From Liriodendron chinense (taxonomy: Eukaryota > Streptophyta > Magnoliopsida > Magnoliales > Magnoliaceae), in the NCBI GenBank assembly GCA_003013855.2, contig PVNU02001295.1, positions 38,471-102,470 on the forward strand: DNA of 64,000 nt. The letters are read 5' to 3'. The notes under the pieces were generated by a model. That model ran no database searches and was not told the DNA's origin. It was given only the letters and a program-made list of their open reading frames with translations. The position numbers and the translations under genes were made by a program. Below are positions 1-9,911 of this stretch, piece after piece (positions within the stretch are counted from its first letter, which is position 1; every line of letters begins with the position of its first letter).

Positions 1-556
1 TCGATCTGTAAAATCCCTTGATCCATTGTAGACTCCGGGCACATTGGATGCTTTGGATTCCCTGCGATCGATAGACGAGATCTTAACGGTTGGATCGGCA
101 ATCAAAGCCTCCTATCTTGTAAGTATGCATTTAATCGTATGAATTGTGATCTTATCGGTTGACTTGTTGGCAAAGTTGTTGATCTGTACAATTCCTTGAT
201 CCATTGTCGACTCCGGGCACAGTGGATGCTTGGAATTCCCTGCGATCAACTAACGAGTGCTTCATGGTTAAATCAATCGGTTCAGATCACCATCTTTTAT
301 GAAATATGCAAATGGTTTAACTGTTTTATCTTCCAGTTGGAATGAATCTTTATTCAATTCCAGTTGAGTTATAGTTGGACCAACGAATCGAATCTTGTGA
401 ATGAATCAAAGGTGGACCCCTGATGCCTTAGCCCCTTTTCTATTTTTGTCTTTCACCACACACAACTTGCTCCACTCTCGTGGATAAATCAGATTTCATC
501 TCACTCACCTAAACTAATTCCTCTAAGTGTTCTTAACCCCAATCCCTGTGGATCGA

Positions 557-2670
557 TGTTCGCTCGCCTCAAGTGCAAGGCTGCGATGTAGTAATAATCT
601 CGGTAAGACCGAGGTCGATCCACAGGGAAGGAAGTAAACAATTCTAACTATCCTAATAACTAGAATCAAAGAGGTTTGTGAAATTGGTTTTGAACATAAA
701 ATAGAAAATCTGATAATGGAAAGATAACTAGAGCATCAAGGATCCACTTATAGCTTTTCTTAGATGCATAATTCGCTATGGTTTCTTACTTTCTCAACTA
801 GAATCGACATTCCTGTCTATCTAGTCGGATGATAGAGCTGTTAAACCAAACAATCTGTCATATGTAAGTTCTATGCATAGGATTCACTCAATGAAGGCTG
901 AGCTGAGCATGCTCAATTGCATAGGTCATTCCCCTTTCCAAAAGGTCCAGTTCACAATCATAACCATCCTCAAGTCCTCTCACAAGACAAGGCTAGATCA
1001 TGATTTGAACTAGATTCAAATCACATGCACAATCCATACATATTCAGAAAAACAGAAAAATAGAACTTTGGTAGGAAGTCCCTTCATGAAGAGCTTAGTA
1101 CTAGAGCGCACTCCGATTCCTCGGATCATACAGGTCTAGACTGTTGCAAACGAATTAAGAAGATAAGTAATTCATCCAAACATCCATGAGTCATCACAAG
1201 ACTAAGAAAAATTACTTAAAAACTTGTATAAACTTCAAACCTTAGTTCATAATCATGAATTCCAAACTAAAAACCAATAAAACGAATTAAACAATCTAAG
1301 AAAACTATAAGGTTCACCTCTTAGCTCTAGCTAAGAGATTAGCTAATAAAAAGCATATTAAAAACTAGAACTAGAACTAAGAAAAGGAAGAAAAACTAGC
1401 TGGAGGAGGCTAGGAAGCCTCCTATGACTTGAACTCCTTGCTCCCCACGTCCTTGGTTGCCCTGGAATAGAAGAGAGCACCCCCTTTTATAGTGCAGCAC
1501 TAGTACAGCAACATAGCAGAATTTGTTTCGCTTGGTACGGCTTAACCAATGGTCGGATTGCCTTCAAATTTGATTTGTAGCTTCCTTGTAATGTGATCTT
1601 TCTCATAGAAGATTTAGATTTCAAAGATTGTCCTCTGAATGGGCCCACCAATCACATCACCGACCGCCTCTCAAAATCGCGCACTTCGGGTACCTTCAGA
1701 ACCAGTCATCTTGCTTTCAACGATCCGGAGTGTACAGAGGTCGGATTGATCTCAAATTTTGAACATGAGTAGAAAACGTCCTCCTATACATGATAGATGG
1801 ATTAGATTGTCCAAAACAATCTCAGAATGTGGTCCAAAAATTAGAACAATTAAGGCTTTTATAAACTCTGCGCAGTTGGAGCTTTCTGGATGGTCCATCT
1901 TTCTTCAACCGGTACGATCAAACCACACACCTTTTTGATCTGAAACTTTTGTGGTTATTCATATATGGATGTGGTATAAAAGATGGTCAAAGTAGATTTT
2001 TCATATCCTCAATGATGGGCCACCTGGACCGGCCCAGAGTGGAACAGCGAAATCTGGAACTTTCTGGACAGTTCGTATTGTTTTGGTCACCACGATCAAT
2101 CCGTAACTCCGATCGACACGAAACCACTTGGGTTAGTTCGGCGTCGAGTTCCTCTTCGACATGGATGTATTGGATTTCCAAATATCATCAAGATCAACCC
2201 AGAAAACTGGTCCGAAAAATCAGGTGCGGGAATACATTGCTGTTTTAGAATCTGGAATCTGAAACTTGCATGGCCGACCGGTCACGACCGGTCGGACAGG
2301 GCTGGCCGACCGGTCACGACCGGTCAGGCCCTCTTTGGCATTACTCCAGCAAGCATGGCTGACCGGTCAAGACCGGTCGGGCTTCGTTGGCCGACCGGTC
2401 AAGACCGGTCGGTCTCTTTTTCTTCTTGTTTTCTTCCTTTCTTTCTTCTATTTTCTTCTTTCTTTGCTTCTTTCTTTGCTTCCTTCTTCCTTCAGCCCTC
2501 CTTGGGTCTTCATCCAAGGTTCTAAATCAGTTCTTTTGGTCATCAATTGGGCAAAGTAACTCTCATTCCTACAACCACAAAACATGTATTTGATTAGTCT
2601 TTAAATTATGAAAACCATGCATAATGAGTGATGAATCGGGGTTAAAATATGCACAATTAAGAGCTCAACA
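557..2670 (-). mobile_element. Solo LTR of the Athila-4 family
   Basis: A 2114-bp sequence starting TGTTCGCTCG and ending GAGCTCAACA lies between two copies of ATCGA (552-556 and 2671-2675). No internal region is present. Its two ends and several inner blocks match the LTR at 59774-61547, which sits next to a polypurine tract on the - strand, so this LTR also reads on the - strand. A TATA-like CTATAAAAG lies on the - strand at 1484-1492. Paired GACCGGTC palindromes occupy 2276-2410, upstream of that box in LTR orientation. The structure fits LTR-LTR recombination of a full element that had inserted in the Athila-1 5' LTR. Confidence 0.93.
2276..2410. repeat. Array of eight GACCGGTC palindromes in four pairs
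   Basis: Exact GACCGGTC copies start at 2276, 2286, 2308, 2318, 2361, 2371, 2393 and 2403. Each pair is spaced 10 bp start to start, and pairs are 32, 53 and 32 bp apart. The array lies in the presumed U3 of the solo LTR. A looser version is present in the related LTR at about 60850-61200. Confidence 0.95.
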
Positions 2671-2750
2671 ATCGACCTCGGTCTTACCGAGTATTTTACT
2701 ACTTCGCTACCTGCACTTGGGTGTGCAATCTTCGGATTGTAGCAAGTTTT

Positions 2751-2769
2751 TGGCGCCGTTGCCGGGGAT
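2751..2769 (+). other. Primer binding site, tRNA-Asp type (Athila-1)
   Basis: TGGCGCCGTTGCCGGGGAT lies seven bases after the LTR end. It is complementary to the 3' acceptor and T-arm end of plant tRNA-Asp, including CCA. Athila-lineage elements are known to use this site to prime minus-strand DNA synthesis. Confidence 0.95.
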
Positions 2770-2924
2770 TGGTATCGGTTTAAGAATATTTTTGGAATTG
2801 GTTTATGTATATATGTTGTCAATAGTATACTAACTTATTTTATTTTGTTGCTCTCAGGAATTACTCATAGCCAAGTGTTCTTCTTTCCGGCTAACCTCTT
2901 TCCTTATCTCCTTGTTTAGTGTTT

Positions 2925-5900
2925 ATGCGTAAGTGGATTCGTGATCACACAAGACGTCTTCTAAGCGACGGAATTTTGGTTGAAGGTCTATCCAATCACT
3001 GTGTTAGAAAACTTCCTGATACTTGTGAATTAACTATAAACATGGCCGAGAATGAAGATGAATATGATCAAGATGAGAATGAAGTACACAATGAGCCACC
3101 ATTTAGGAGTTTACGTGATTACTTGCAACCTGCAAGAACAAGTACTCCTTCTTGTATGGTTTTTCCAGTGAATGCGGGCAACATTGATTTTAAACCTGGA
3201 GTGATACAGTTACTTCCTAAATTTCATGGACTCGACACTGAAAGTCCCTATTTACATTTGAGGGAATTTGATGAAGTAATCGCTACTTTGCATTACGACA
3301 ACGTTTCTGATGACTTGGTTAGGTTAAAACTATTTCCTTTTTCTTTGAAGGAGAAAGCCAAGTCTTGGTTGCACTCCTTAAGGCCCAGAACCATAGGGAC
3401 ATGGCAAGAGATGACTAAGGAATTTCTTAAAAAGTTTTTCCCTATTCATAAGACCAACACCCTGAAACGAGATATAATGAATTTTTCCCAAAAGGAGAAT
3501 GAAACTTTTTTTCAGTGTTGGGAACGTTTCAAGGAACTCTTACTTGCCTGCCCACATCATGGCTACGAAACATGGCGCTTGATTAGCTTCTTCTATAATG
3601 GATTGAGTCCAGTCATGCGCCAATTCGTAGAAATGATGTGTAATGGGGAGTTCATGAGCAAAGGTTCTGATGAGGCTATGGAATACTTTGACTTCTTAGC
3701 AGAAAATTCCCAATCTTGGGACACATCTGACAAACCCGCTAAGACCAAGCCTGGGCCCAATGAAAAAAGAGATGTTTATCTTTTAACCGAGGATGACGAT
3801 GTCAATGCAAAGATAGCAGGGCTCACACGTAAAATAGAAGCCATGGAATTAAGGAAGGTCAACGCTATTAAAACCAGGGAGACTGAAAGTGTTTGTGACA
3901 TTTGTAAGAGCGATGCACACATTACTAAGGGTTGTCCTACAATCCCAGCTCTTCAAGAAGTGTTGCACGAACAAGCCAATGCCATGAATACTTATCAAAG
4001 ACCTTTTAATGCCCCAGTGTCAAACACGTATAATCCTAATTGGCGGAACCATCCCAACTTCAGTTGGAGAAACGGACCGACTGCCAATGCTGGGAATAAT
4101 CCTCAAGTGCCTTCCACTAGCACTCCTTATGTGCCCCCACAGAGGAAGACTCAGGAGGATACCGTGCAAAATCAAATCAATCAGAGCATCATGCAAACCC
4201 TCCAAGAGCTTAAAACTTCGATGGAAAGATTCGAATCTCGCCTAATTGGACTTGAATCATGCCAGAATGTTAGGGAGCGAGGGACCTTTCCGGTCCAACC
4301 TCAACCTAACCCGAAGGGACAGTATGAGGTGAATGATTCAGGTTCTTCCAACCCTCATGTTGAGCACGCTAAATCTGTCACCATCTTAAGAAGTGGTAAG
4401 GTGATTGAAAAAGATATTCCTAGGACAGTTGATAAACCTAAGGAATCATCTAAATCGAAGAGTGATGACAGATCTAGTGATGATCAACCTGAGAAGGAGA
4501 CAGAGCATGTTTTCGAGCCAGTGGTCCCGTTTCCCCAACGCCTACTCTCATCTAAAGCAATGGTTAAAGCTCAAGATGTCTTGGAAGTTTTTAAACAAGT
4601 GAAAATCAACATACCCTTGTTGGATGCAATCAAGCAGATACCTTCATATGCCAAGTTTCTAAAAGATCTTTGTACTATTAAGCGCAAGCTCAATGTACAA
4701 AAGAAAGCCTTTTTAACTGAACAGGTTAGTGCTATCATTAACCAAAACTCTCCCCTAAAATACAAAGATCCAGGAAGTCCTACTATTATTTGCATAATAG
4801 GGAACTTTCGGGTCGAACAAGCACTTCTTGACTTAGGGGCAAGTGTCAATCTTATACCCTTCTCGGTTTACGAACAGCTGGGACTTGGTGAATTGAAACC
4901 CACCAGGACCACCTTGCAACTTGCCGATCGATCTGTACGGATACCGAGAGGAGTAGTGGAAGATGTGTTGGTACAAGTCGACAAATTCTACTTCCCAGTA
5001 GACTTCATCGTCTTGGATACCCAACCTGTAGCAAATGTTAGCACCCAGATACCTGTTATTCTTGGTCAACCATTCCTGGCAACTTCCAATGCTGTGATCA
5101 ACTGCAGGAATGGGGTCGTGAAGTTTTCATTTGGCAATATGAAGCTAGAGCTAAATGTTTTCAACATGTGTAAACAACAAAGGAATGATGATGAGATCCA
5201 TGAGGCCAACCTGATTGATACCCTCATGGAAGAAGAATTCCTTCTAACCTCTCTGTCCGAACCCTTAGAAGCATGTCTAGCCCACTTTGCTGATTCTGAT
5301 GATGAGACAATTGTGGAAGTGGTGAATGGATTGTTAGAATCCACTCTTGTGCATGATACAAACCAGTGGAGGCCTCATTTTGAAAAACTCTCTCTAAATG
5401 ATTCACGACCTCTACCATCAAGAATTGAAGCACCAAAGCTTGACCTGAAGCCATTACCTTTGGAACTAAAATATACATACTTGGGTCAAGGCAATACTTT
5501 TCCTGTGGTTATTTCATCTCACCTTGATAAAGACCAAGAGGACAAATTGATCAATGTTCTCAAGGAACACAAGGATGCCATAGGTTGGACAATTGCTGAC
5601 ATCAAGGGAATTGATCCCCTGATTTGTACCCATAGGATACACCTCGAGGAGAATGCTAAACCCTCTAGACAACCACAAAGGAGATTGAATCCAAACATGA
5701 CTGAAGTGGTTAGAACCGAGGTCCTCAAGCTATTGGATGTGGGTATCATCTACCCTATTTCAGATAGCCAATGGGTAAGTCCAACCCAAGCGGTACCCAA
5801 AAAATCTGGAGTTACCATAGTTGCGAATGCAGACAATGAGTTGGTACCAACTAGAGTCACTACTGGTTGGAGAATGTGTATCGACTATAGGAAACTGAAT

Positions 5901-8261
5901 ACTGTTACTAGGAAGGACCACTTTCCTTTACCATTCATTGATCAAATGTTAGAAAGGTTAGCTGGTCACTCCTATTACTGTTTCCTAGATGGGTACTCTG
6001 GATACAACCAAATAGAGATTGCCCTAGAAGATCAAGATAAAACCACATTCACTTGTCCATTTGGCACCTTTGCGTACAAGAGGATGCCTTTCGGACTGTG
6101 TAATGCTCCTGCCACTTTTCAGAGATGCATGCTCAGCATTTTCGCTGACATGGTTGGACATTTCTTGGAAGTCTTCATGGACGACTTCTCGGTATTTGGT
6201 TGTTCCTTTGATGAATGTTTGAACCATTTACAATTGGTCTTGACAAGGTGTGAAGAAAAGAATCTTGTTTTGAATTGGGAAAAGTGTCATTTTATGGTTC
6301 AAAAGGGAATTGTTCTTGGACATAATATTTCGTCCAACGGAATAGAAGTAGACAAGGCAAAGATCGACTTAATTGCCAACCTACCAGCCCCCATAAGTGT
6401 GCAAAACATTCGTTCTTTCTTAGGTCATGCAGGATTCTATAGGAGATTTATAAAGGACTTCAGTCATATCTCTCGTCCATTATGCAATCTCCTGCAAAAG
6501 GATGCTCCATTCGAGTGGACCAATGACTGCCAAGAAGCTTTCACCAAGCTTAAAGGCATGTTGACCAGCGCACCGATAATGCAACCACCCGATTGGACTA
6601 TACCTTTTGAAATCATGTGTGACGCAAGTGACTACGCTGTTGGAGCAGTTTTAGGGCAAAGAAAAGACAAGAAGCCCTATGTTATATACTACGCAAGTAG
6701 AACCTTGAACAGTGCGCAAGTAAACTACTCTACTACGGAAAAGGAACTCCTTGCCGTAGTCTTTGCACTTGACAAGTTCAGGTCCTACTTGATTGGGTCC
6801 AAAATTTTGATTTTTACTGATCATGCAGCTCTCAAGTATCTTCTTTCTAAGAAAGATGCTAAGCCTCGCTTGCTCAGGTGGATCCTTTTGCTCCAAGAAT
6901 TCGACCTTGAGATCCGAGACAAAAAGGGAGTAGAAAACGTAGTGACTGATCACTTGTCTCGCCTAGTACTATCTGATTCCATAGAGACGACACCGATAAA
7001 GGACACTTTCCCTGATGAACAGTTGTTTGAAGTCTCTTGCCAACCTTGGTTTGCTGACATTGTTAACTATCTTGCTGCAGGAAGAATTCCGAGTCATTGG
7101 ACCCCACAAGATAAAAGGAAATTTTTCACAGAGGTACGCAACTTTTTCTGGGATGATCCGTATTTGTTCAAATACTGCCCAGATCAAATCATAAGGAGAT
7201 GTGTTCCAGACAATGAACAAACCAGTGTCATCTCCTTTTGCCATTCTTATGCATGTGGTGGTCATTTCTCTTCTAAGAAAACCACTGCCAAGATTCTCCA
7301 GTGCGGTTTCTACTGGCCTTCAATATTCAAGGACACCCATGTTTTTTGCAAAGCATGTGACCGTTGTCAGAAGTTGGGAGGAATCTCCCGTAGAAATATG
7401 ATGCCTTTAAATCCGATATTGATCATTGAAGTTTTCGACTGTTGGGGTATCGATTTCATGGGACCATTCCCTTCCTCATTTGGATATCTGTATATCCTAT
7501 TGGCTGTCGATTATGTCTCCAAATGGGTTGAGGCAATCCCGTGTAGAACCAATGATCACAAAACGGTTCTACAATTTCTAAAAGAGAATATTCTATCAAG
7601 ATTTGGGACGCCTCGAGCCATTATCAGTGATGGGGGTACACACTTCTGTAAAAGACCCTTCGAGGCTTTGATGAAGAGATATGGTATCACACACAAGGTG
7701 AGTACGCCCTATCACCCACAAACAAGTGGTCAAGCAGAAGTTTCCAACAGGGAAATCAAACACATCTTGGAAAAAACTGTGAATCCAGACCGCAAGGATT
7801 GGTCTCTAAGACTAACCGATGCGTTGTGGGCTTACCGTACAGCATACAAAACCCCGATTGGAATGTCTCCCTATAGACTTGTCTATGGGAAAGCTTGCCA
7901 TCTGCCTGTGGAGTTGGAGCATAAAGCCTATTGGGCTATAAAGAAATTCAATTTCAATCTTGACAAGGCCAGTTCGCTTCGCAAACTCCAGCTGAACGAG
8001 TTGGAGGAAATCCGGAATGAGGCTTATGATAATGCCAGAATATACAAGGAACGAACGAAGGTATTCCATGACAGGAATATCCTTCGAAGATCTTTCGAAC
8101 CATCTCAGAAAGTTCTCTTGTACAATTCTAGGCTACATCTATTTCCAGGAAAGCTGAAATTTCGATGGACCGGCCCTTTTGTAGTCAAAACTGTTTACCC
8201 TCATGGGGCTATCGAGATTGAGAACCCCAAAAATGAAAATGTATTTAAAGTGAACGGGTAG
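2925..8261 (+). CDS. Athila gag-pol polyprotein, nearly intact, with a late premature stop
   Basis: The single ORF encodes capsid, protease, reverse transcriptase, RNase H and integrase of the Athila-1 retrotransposon. I take ATG 2925 as the start; the frame opens slightly earlier without an ATG. Approximate residues: gag 60-260; CCHC zinc knuckle 324-337 (CDICKSDAHITKGC); protease with DLGAS near 636, a variant usual in Athila; RT from about 984 (MCIDYRKLN) with FMDDF at 1084-1088; RNase H with Asp about 1233 and 1299; integrase zinc finger about 1440-1480; catalytic Asp1510, Asp1569, Glu1605, giving D-58-D-35-E. No chromodomain is seen. Compared with the Athila-3 copy, TAG 8259-8261 stands where CAG is expected, and the frame then runs open to TGA 8337-8339. 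The loss is only the last 26 codons, so the enzyme domains may still be functional. Expression from the split 5' LTR is uncertain. Confidence 0.93.
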   Translation: MRKWIRDHTRRLLSDGILVEGLSNHCVRKLPDTCELTINMAENEDEYDQDENEVHNEPPFRSLRDYLQPARTSTPSCMVFPVNAGNIDFKPGVIQLLPKFHGLDTESPYLHLREFDEVIATLHYDNVSDDLVRLKLFPFSLKEKAKSWLHSLRPRTIGTWQEMTKEFLKKFFPIHKTNTLKRDIMNFSQKENETFFQCWERFKELLLACPHHGYETWRLISFFYNGLSPVMRQFVEMMCNGEFMSKGSDEAMEYFDFLAENSQSWDTSDKPAKTKPGPNEKRDVYLLTEDDDVNAKIAGLTRKIEAMELRKVNAIKTRETESVCDICKSDAHITKGCPTIPALQEVLHEQANAMNTYQRPFNAPVSNTYNPNWRNHPNFSWRNGPTANAGNNPQVPSTSTPYVPPQRKTQEDTVQNQINQSIMQTLQELKTSMERFESRLIGLESCQNVRERGTFPVQPQPNPKGQYEVNDSGSSNPHVEHAKSVTILRSGKVIEKDIPRTVDKPKESSKSKSDDRSSDDQPEKETEHVFEPVVPFPQRLLSSKAMVKAQDVLEVFKQVKINIPLLDAIKQIPSYAKFLKDLCTIKRKLNVQKKAFLTEQVSAIINQNSPLKYKDPGSPTIICIIGNFRVEQALLDLGASVNLIPFSVYEQLGLGELKPTRTTLQLADRSVRIPRGVVEDVLVQVDKFYFPVDFIVLDTQPVANVSTQIPVILGQPFLATSNAVINCRNGVVKFSFGNMKLELNVFNMCKQQRNDDEIHEANLIDTLMEEEFLLTSLSEPLEACLAHFADSDDETIVEVVNGLLESTLVHDTNQWRPHFEKLSLNDSRPLPSRIEAPKLDLKPLPLELKYTYLGQGNTFPVVISSHLDKDQEDKLINVLKEHKDAIGWTIADIKGIDPLICTHRIHLEENAKPSRQPQRRLNPNMTEVVRTEVLKLLDVGIIYPISDSQWVSPTQAVPKKSGVTIVANADNELVPTRVTTGWRMCIDYRKLNTVTRKDHFPLPFIDQMLERLAGHSYYCFLDGYSGYNQIEIALEDQDKTTFTCPFGTFAYKRMPFGLCNAPATFQRCMLSIFADMVGHFLEVFMDDFSVFGCSFDECLNHLQLVLTRCEEKNLVLNWEKCHFMVQKGIVLGHNISSNGIEVDKAKIDLIANLPAPISVQNIRSFLGHAGFYRRFIKDFSHISRPLCNLLQKDAPFEWTNDCQEAFTKLKGMLTSAPIMQPPDWTIPFEIMCDASDYAVGAVLGQRKDKKPYVIYYASRTLNSAQVNYSTTEKELLAVVFALDKFRSYLIGSKILIFTDHAALKYLLSKKDAKPRLLRWILLLQEFDLEIRDKKGVENVVTDHLSRLVLSDSIETTPIKDTFPDEQLFEVSCQPWFADIVNYLAAGRIPSHWTPQDKRKFFTEVRNFFWDDPYLFKYCPDQIIRRCVPDNEQTSVISFCHSYACGGHFSSKKTTAKILQCGFYWPSIFKDTHVFCKACDRCQKLGGISRRNMMPLNPILIIEVFDCWGIDFMGPFPSSFGYLYILLAVDYVSKWVEAIPCRTNDHKTVLQFLKENILSRFGTPRAIISDGGTHFCKRPFEALMKRYGITHKVSTPYHPQTSGQAEVSNREIKHILEKTVNPDRKDWSLRLTDALWAYRTAYKTPIGMSPYRLVYGKACHLPVELEHKAYWAIKKFNFNLDKASSLRKLQLNELEEIRNEAYDNARIYKERTKVFHDRNILRRSFEPSQKVLLYNSRLHLFPGKLKFRWTGPFVVKTVYPHGAIEIENPKNENVFKVNG

Positions 8262-8543
8262 CGTTTGAAGCCCTTTCTTGAGGAATTTGCCCCAGAGGAG
8301 GAATCCACCCCTCTGGAAGATCCTGTTTATCAGGATTGATCTCCTAGTCTGACGGAGATCCCCTTTTGTATACTAGTAGGTTAGTTTGTTTGTTGTATTT
8401 TGTTGTGGCAACTTGAAAAATTCCAGCGCTTACAAGTATTCATCCTCTCAGGTACTCTTTACCCTCTATTCTTTACCATTTTGCTCTCATGTTGCAGTTG
8501 TCTATGCATTCATTTTTCAACATTGAGGACAATGTTACATTTA

Positions 8544-8558
8544 GGTTGGGGGGTGTGG
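8544..8558 (+). other. Second polypurine-like tract
   Basis: GGTTGGGGGGTGTGG follows a conserved CATTGAGGACAATGTT block. It closely copies the true tract at 9901-9911 but lies about 1.36 kb upstream. Counterparts are at 58084-58098, about 39304-39319 (- strand, decayed) and 62466-62479 (- strand). Confidence 0.75.
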
Positions 8559-9874
8559 AATTCCTGTAAAAAATCTTTCCAGTTGTTTATCTCTTTGCTA
8601 TTTTGCCTATCTTTTTCTTATTTTAGGTCAATTAAAAAAAATGGTTTTTTGGAAACATCCTGTTCGTGTTGAACGCACCGTGATAAAAGACCTTAGTTGG
8701 AAATCGCTGTTGAAACCAACAGATATTCCCTGTTCCCAGAAATCCTGCAGGGGATTAAGGCAGTTGGGAGGTGAAGCACACTCTCATGGTATTATGAGCA
8801 GCATAAGACCCCAAACTGAATTGATCATGGGAAATGTGAGGATGTGGCTCATCTTGTGGCCGAAGGAGTCTGTCGGATGATACGTGGTCTATGTGCATTG
8901 CACAAAAGGAGCAGGAAATTTTGGGGTTGTATTGACTGTAAATTATTATTTCTTTAGCCTTAAAAAAAATCCTATGAATTTATGTGATTTTGAAATAATT
9001 TGAATAGTAGAATGAAAAGGCATCCAGTAATGAGAATATTAAAGTTTAGAGTTTAGTTGCTTTAGTAAATTTCAAAATTGAGTTCTTTCCATTAATTTTC
9101 TGTTAGAAAATGATAAACATTGATTGAGTCATGAATTTTCACAAGTTTACATCTAGCTTGCATTGCCAGGATTTGAGTTTGATACTATAATGTTGACTTG
9201 ATGGTTGTTGAGAGTGATTGGAACCAAGCCTGGAGATCCTTGTCTACTTGGTTCATAAAAAAAAAAAAAAAAAAAAGTGTGATAAAAAAAGTGTGATAAA
9301 AAAAGGAATATTCATAGTAATTTGGGGCAAGGATTTTCATCCATTGTCGTTACCATTACAAAACATTACCATAGTACGAAGTGAGCCTTTTGGAGTCTTC
9401 GGCTATCGGTTATTGATTGAAAAAAAAAAAAATCAAAAGCTGAAAAATGTTGAAAAAAATAGTAGCAAGGTTCGGAATCAGTGACTTGGTTGATCCGACC
9501 ATTCTCTTCAATCATCAGTGTTAACATGAAAGTAGAAGATTGAACCCCTACTTGTGTTAAGGCTAGACTTCACCGTGGACCATGGAACTCAATGTTTAGA
9601 ATGTTTCTAATGAATGATCAATGCTTTGAACTCAATTAAGTTGTTTACTAAGTGACTAGAATCTAGATTTATATATTCTCAAAACTATAAGCCTTAGAAA
9701 CTCTACTGTTTAGATAACTTGAAGGATCACATAAATACATTAAACCATTTCTTCTCTTTATCTTGATTTCACTGGGAAATAACAGGAAGTCTTGAGATTG
9801 TTTCGATTGGTGAAAACTGTCGAGGATAAGATTGATTGCAGTATTTTGAAAAATCCTTGGATTATTTTCGCATG

Positions 9875-9895
9875 TTTTGCTCGGGACTAGCAAAA
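9875..9895 (+). other. Stem-loop next to the polypurine tract
   Basis: TTTTGCT and AGCAAAA can pair around a 7-base loop (cgggact), ending six bases before the polypurine tract. The same structure is visible in Athila-2 (about 37988-38008), at about 49520-49540, in Athila-3 (about 59378-59399) and, with one loop change, in Athila-4 (about 61563-61583). Confidence 0.8.
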
Positions 9896-9900
9896 TGCTG

Positions 9901-9911
9901 GTTGGGGGGTG
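9901..9911 (+). other. Polypurine tract (Athila-1)
   Basis: GTTGGGGGGTG directly precedes the 3' LTR start TGATAAGTACC. This is the plus-strand primer of Ty3/gypsy elements, and it fixes the LTR boundary at 9912. Confidence 0.92.

Larger units (their letters stand above)
1..2744 (+). repeat. Athila-1 5' LTR, 3' part, split by a solo LTR
   Basis: Only 1-556 and 2671-2744 belong to this LTR; 557-2670 is a later insertion. The LTR ends in GATTGTAGCA at 2744, seven bases before the primer site. Against the 3' LTR I count about nine substitutions and three 1-bp indels over some 620 bp, so the insertion is older than the Sirevirus copy at 20200-31328. The segment contains two of the 'CTTGATCCATTGTCGACTCC' repeat units and, at 2677-2691, the short inverted repeat CTCGGTCTTACCGAG. 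Confidence 0.92.
8262..9900 (+). other. Athila-1 non-coding 3' region
   Basis: After the last 26 pol codons (to 8339) I find no supported gene. The stretch matches the same position in Athila-2 (- strand, about 37985-39510) and Athila-3 (57874-59404), so it is a conserved family segment rather than random filler. It holds a second polypurine-like tract at 8544-8558, A-rich microsatellite tracts near 9259-9278 and 9421-9431, and a short stem-loop at 9875-9895. An env-like ORF is absent. Confidence 0.8.

Noticed and set aside
2751..2769. tRNA-Asp gene fragment
   Set aside because: Only the 19-base complement of the tRNA 3' end is present, in the expected primer-site position. The same holds at 48366-48384 and 51765-51783.
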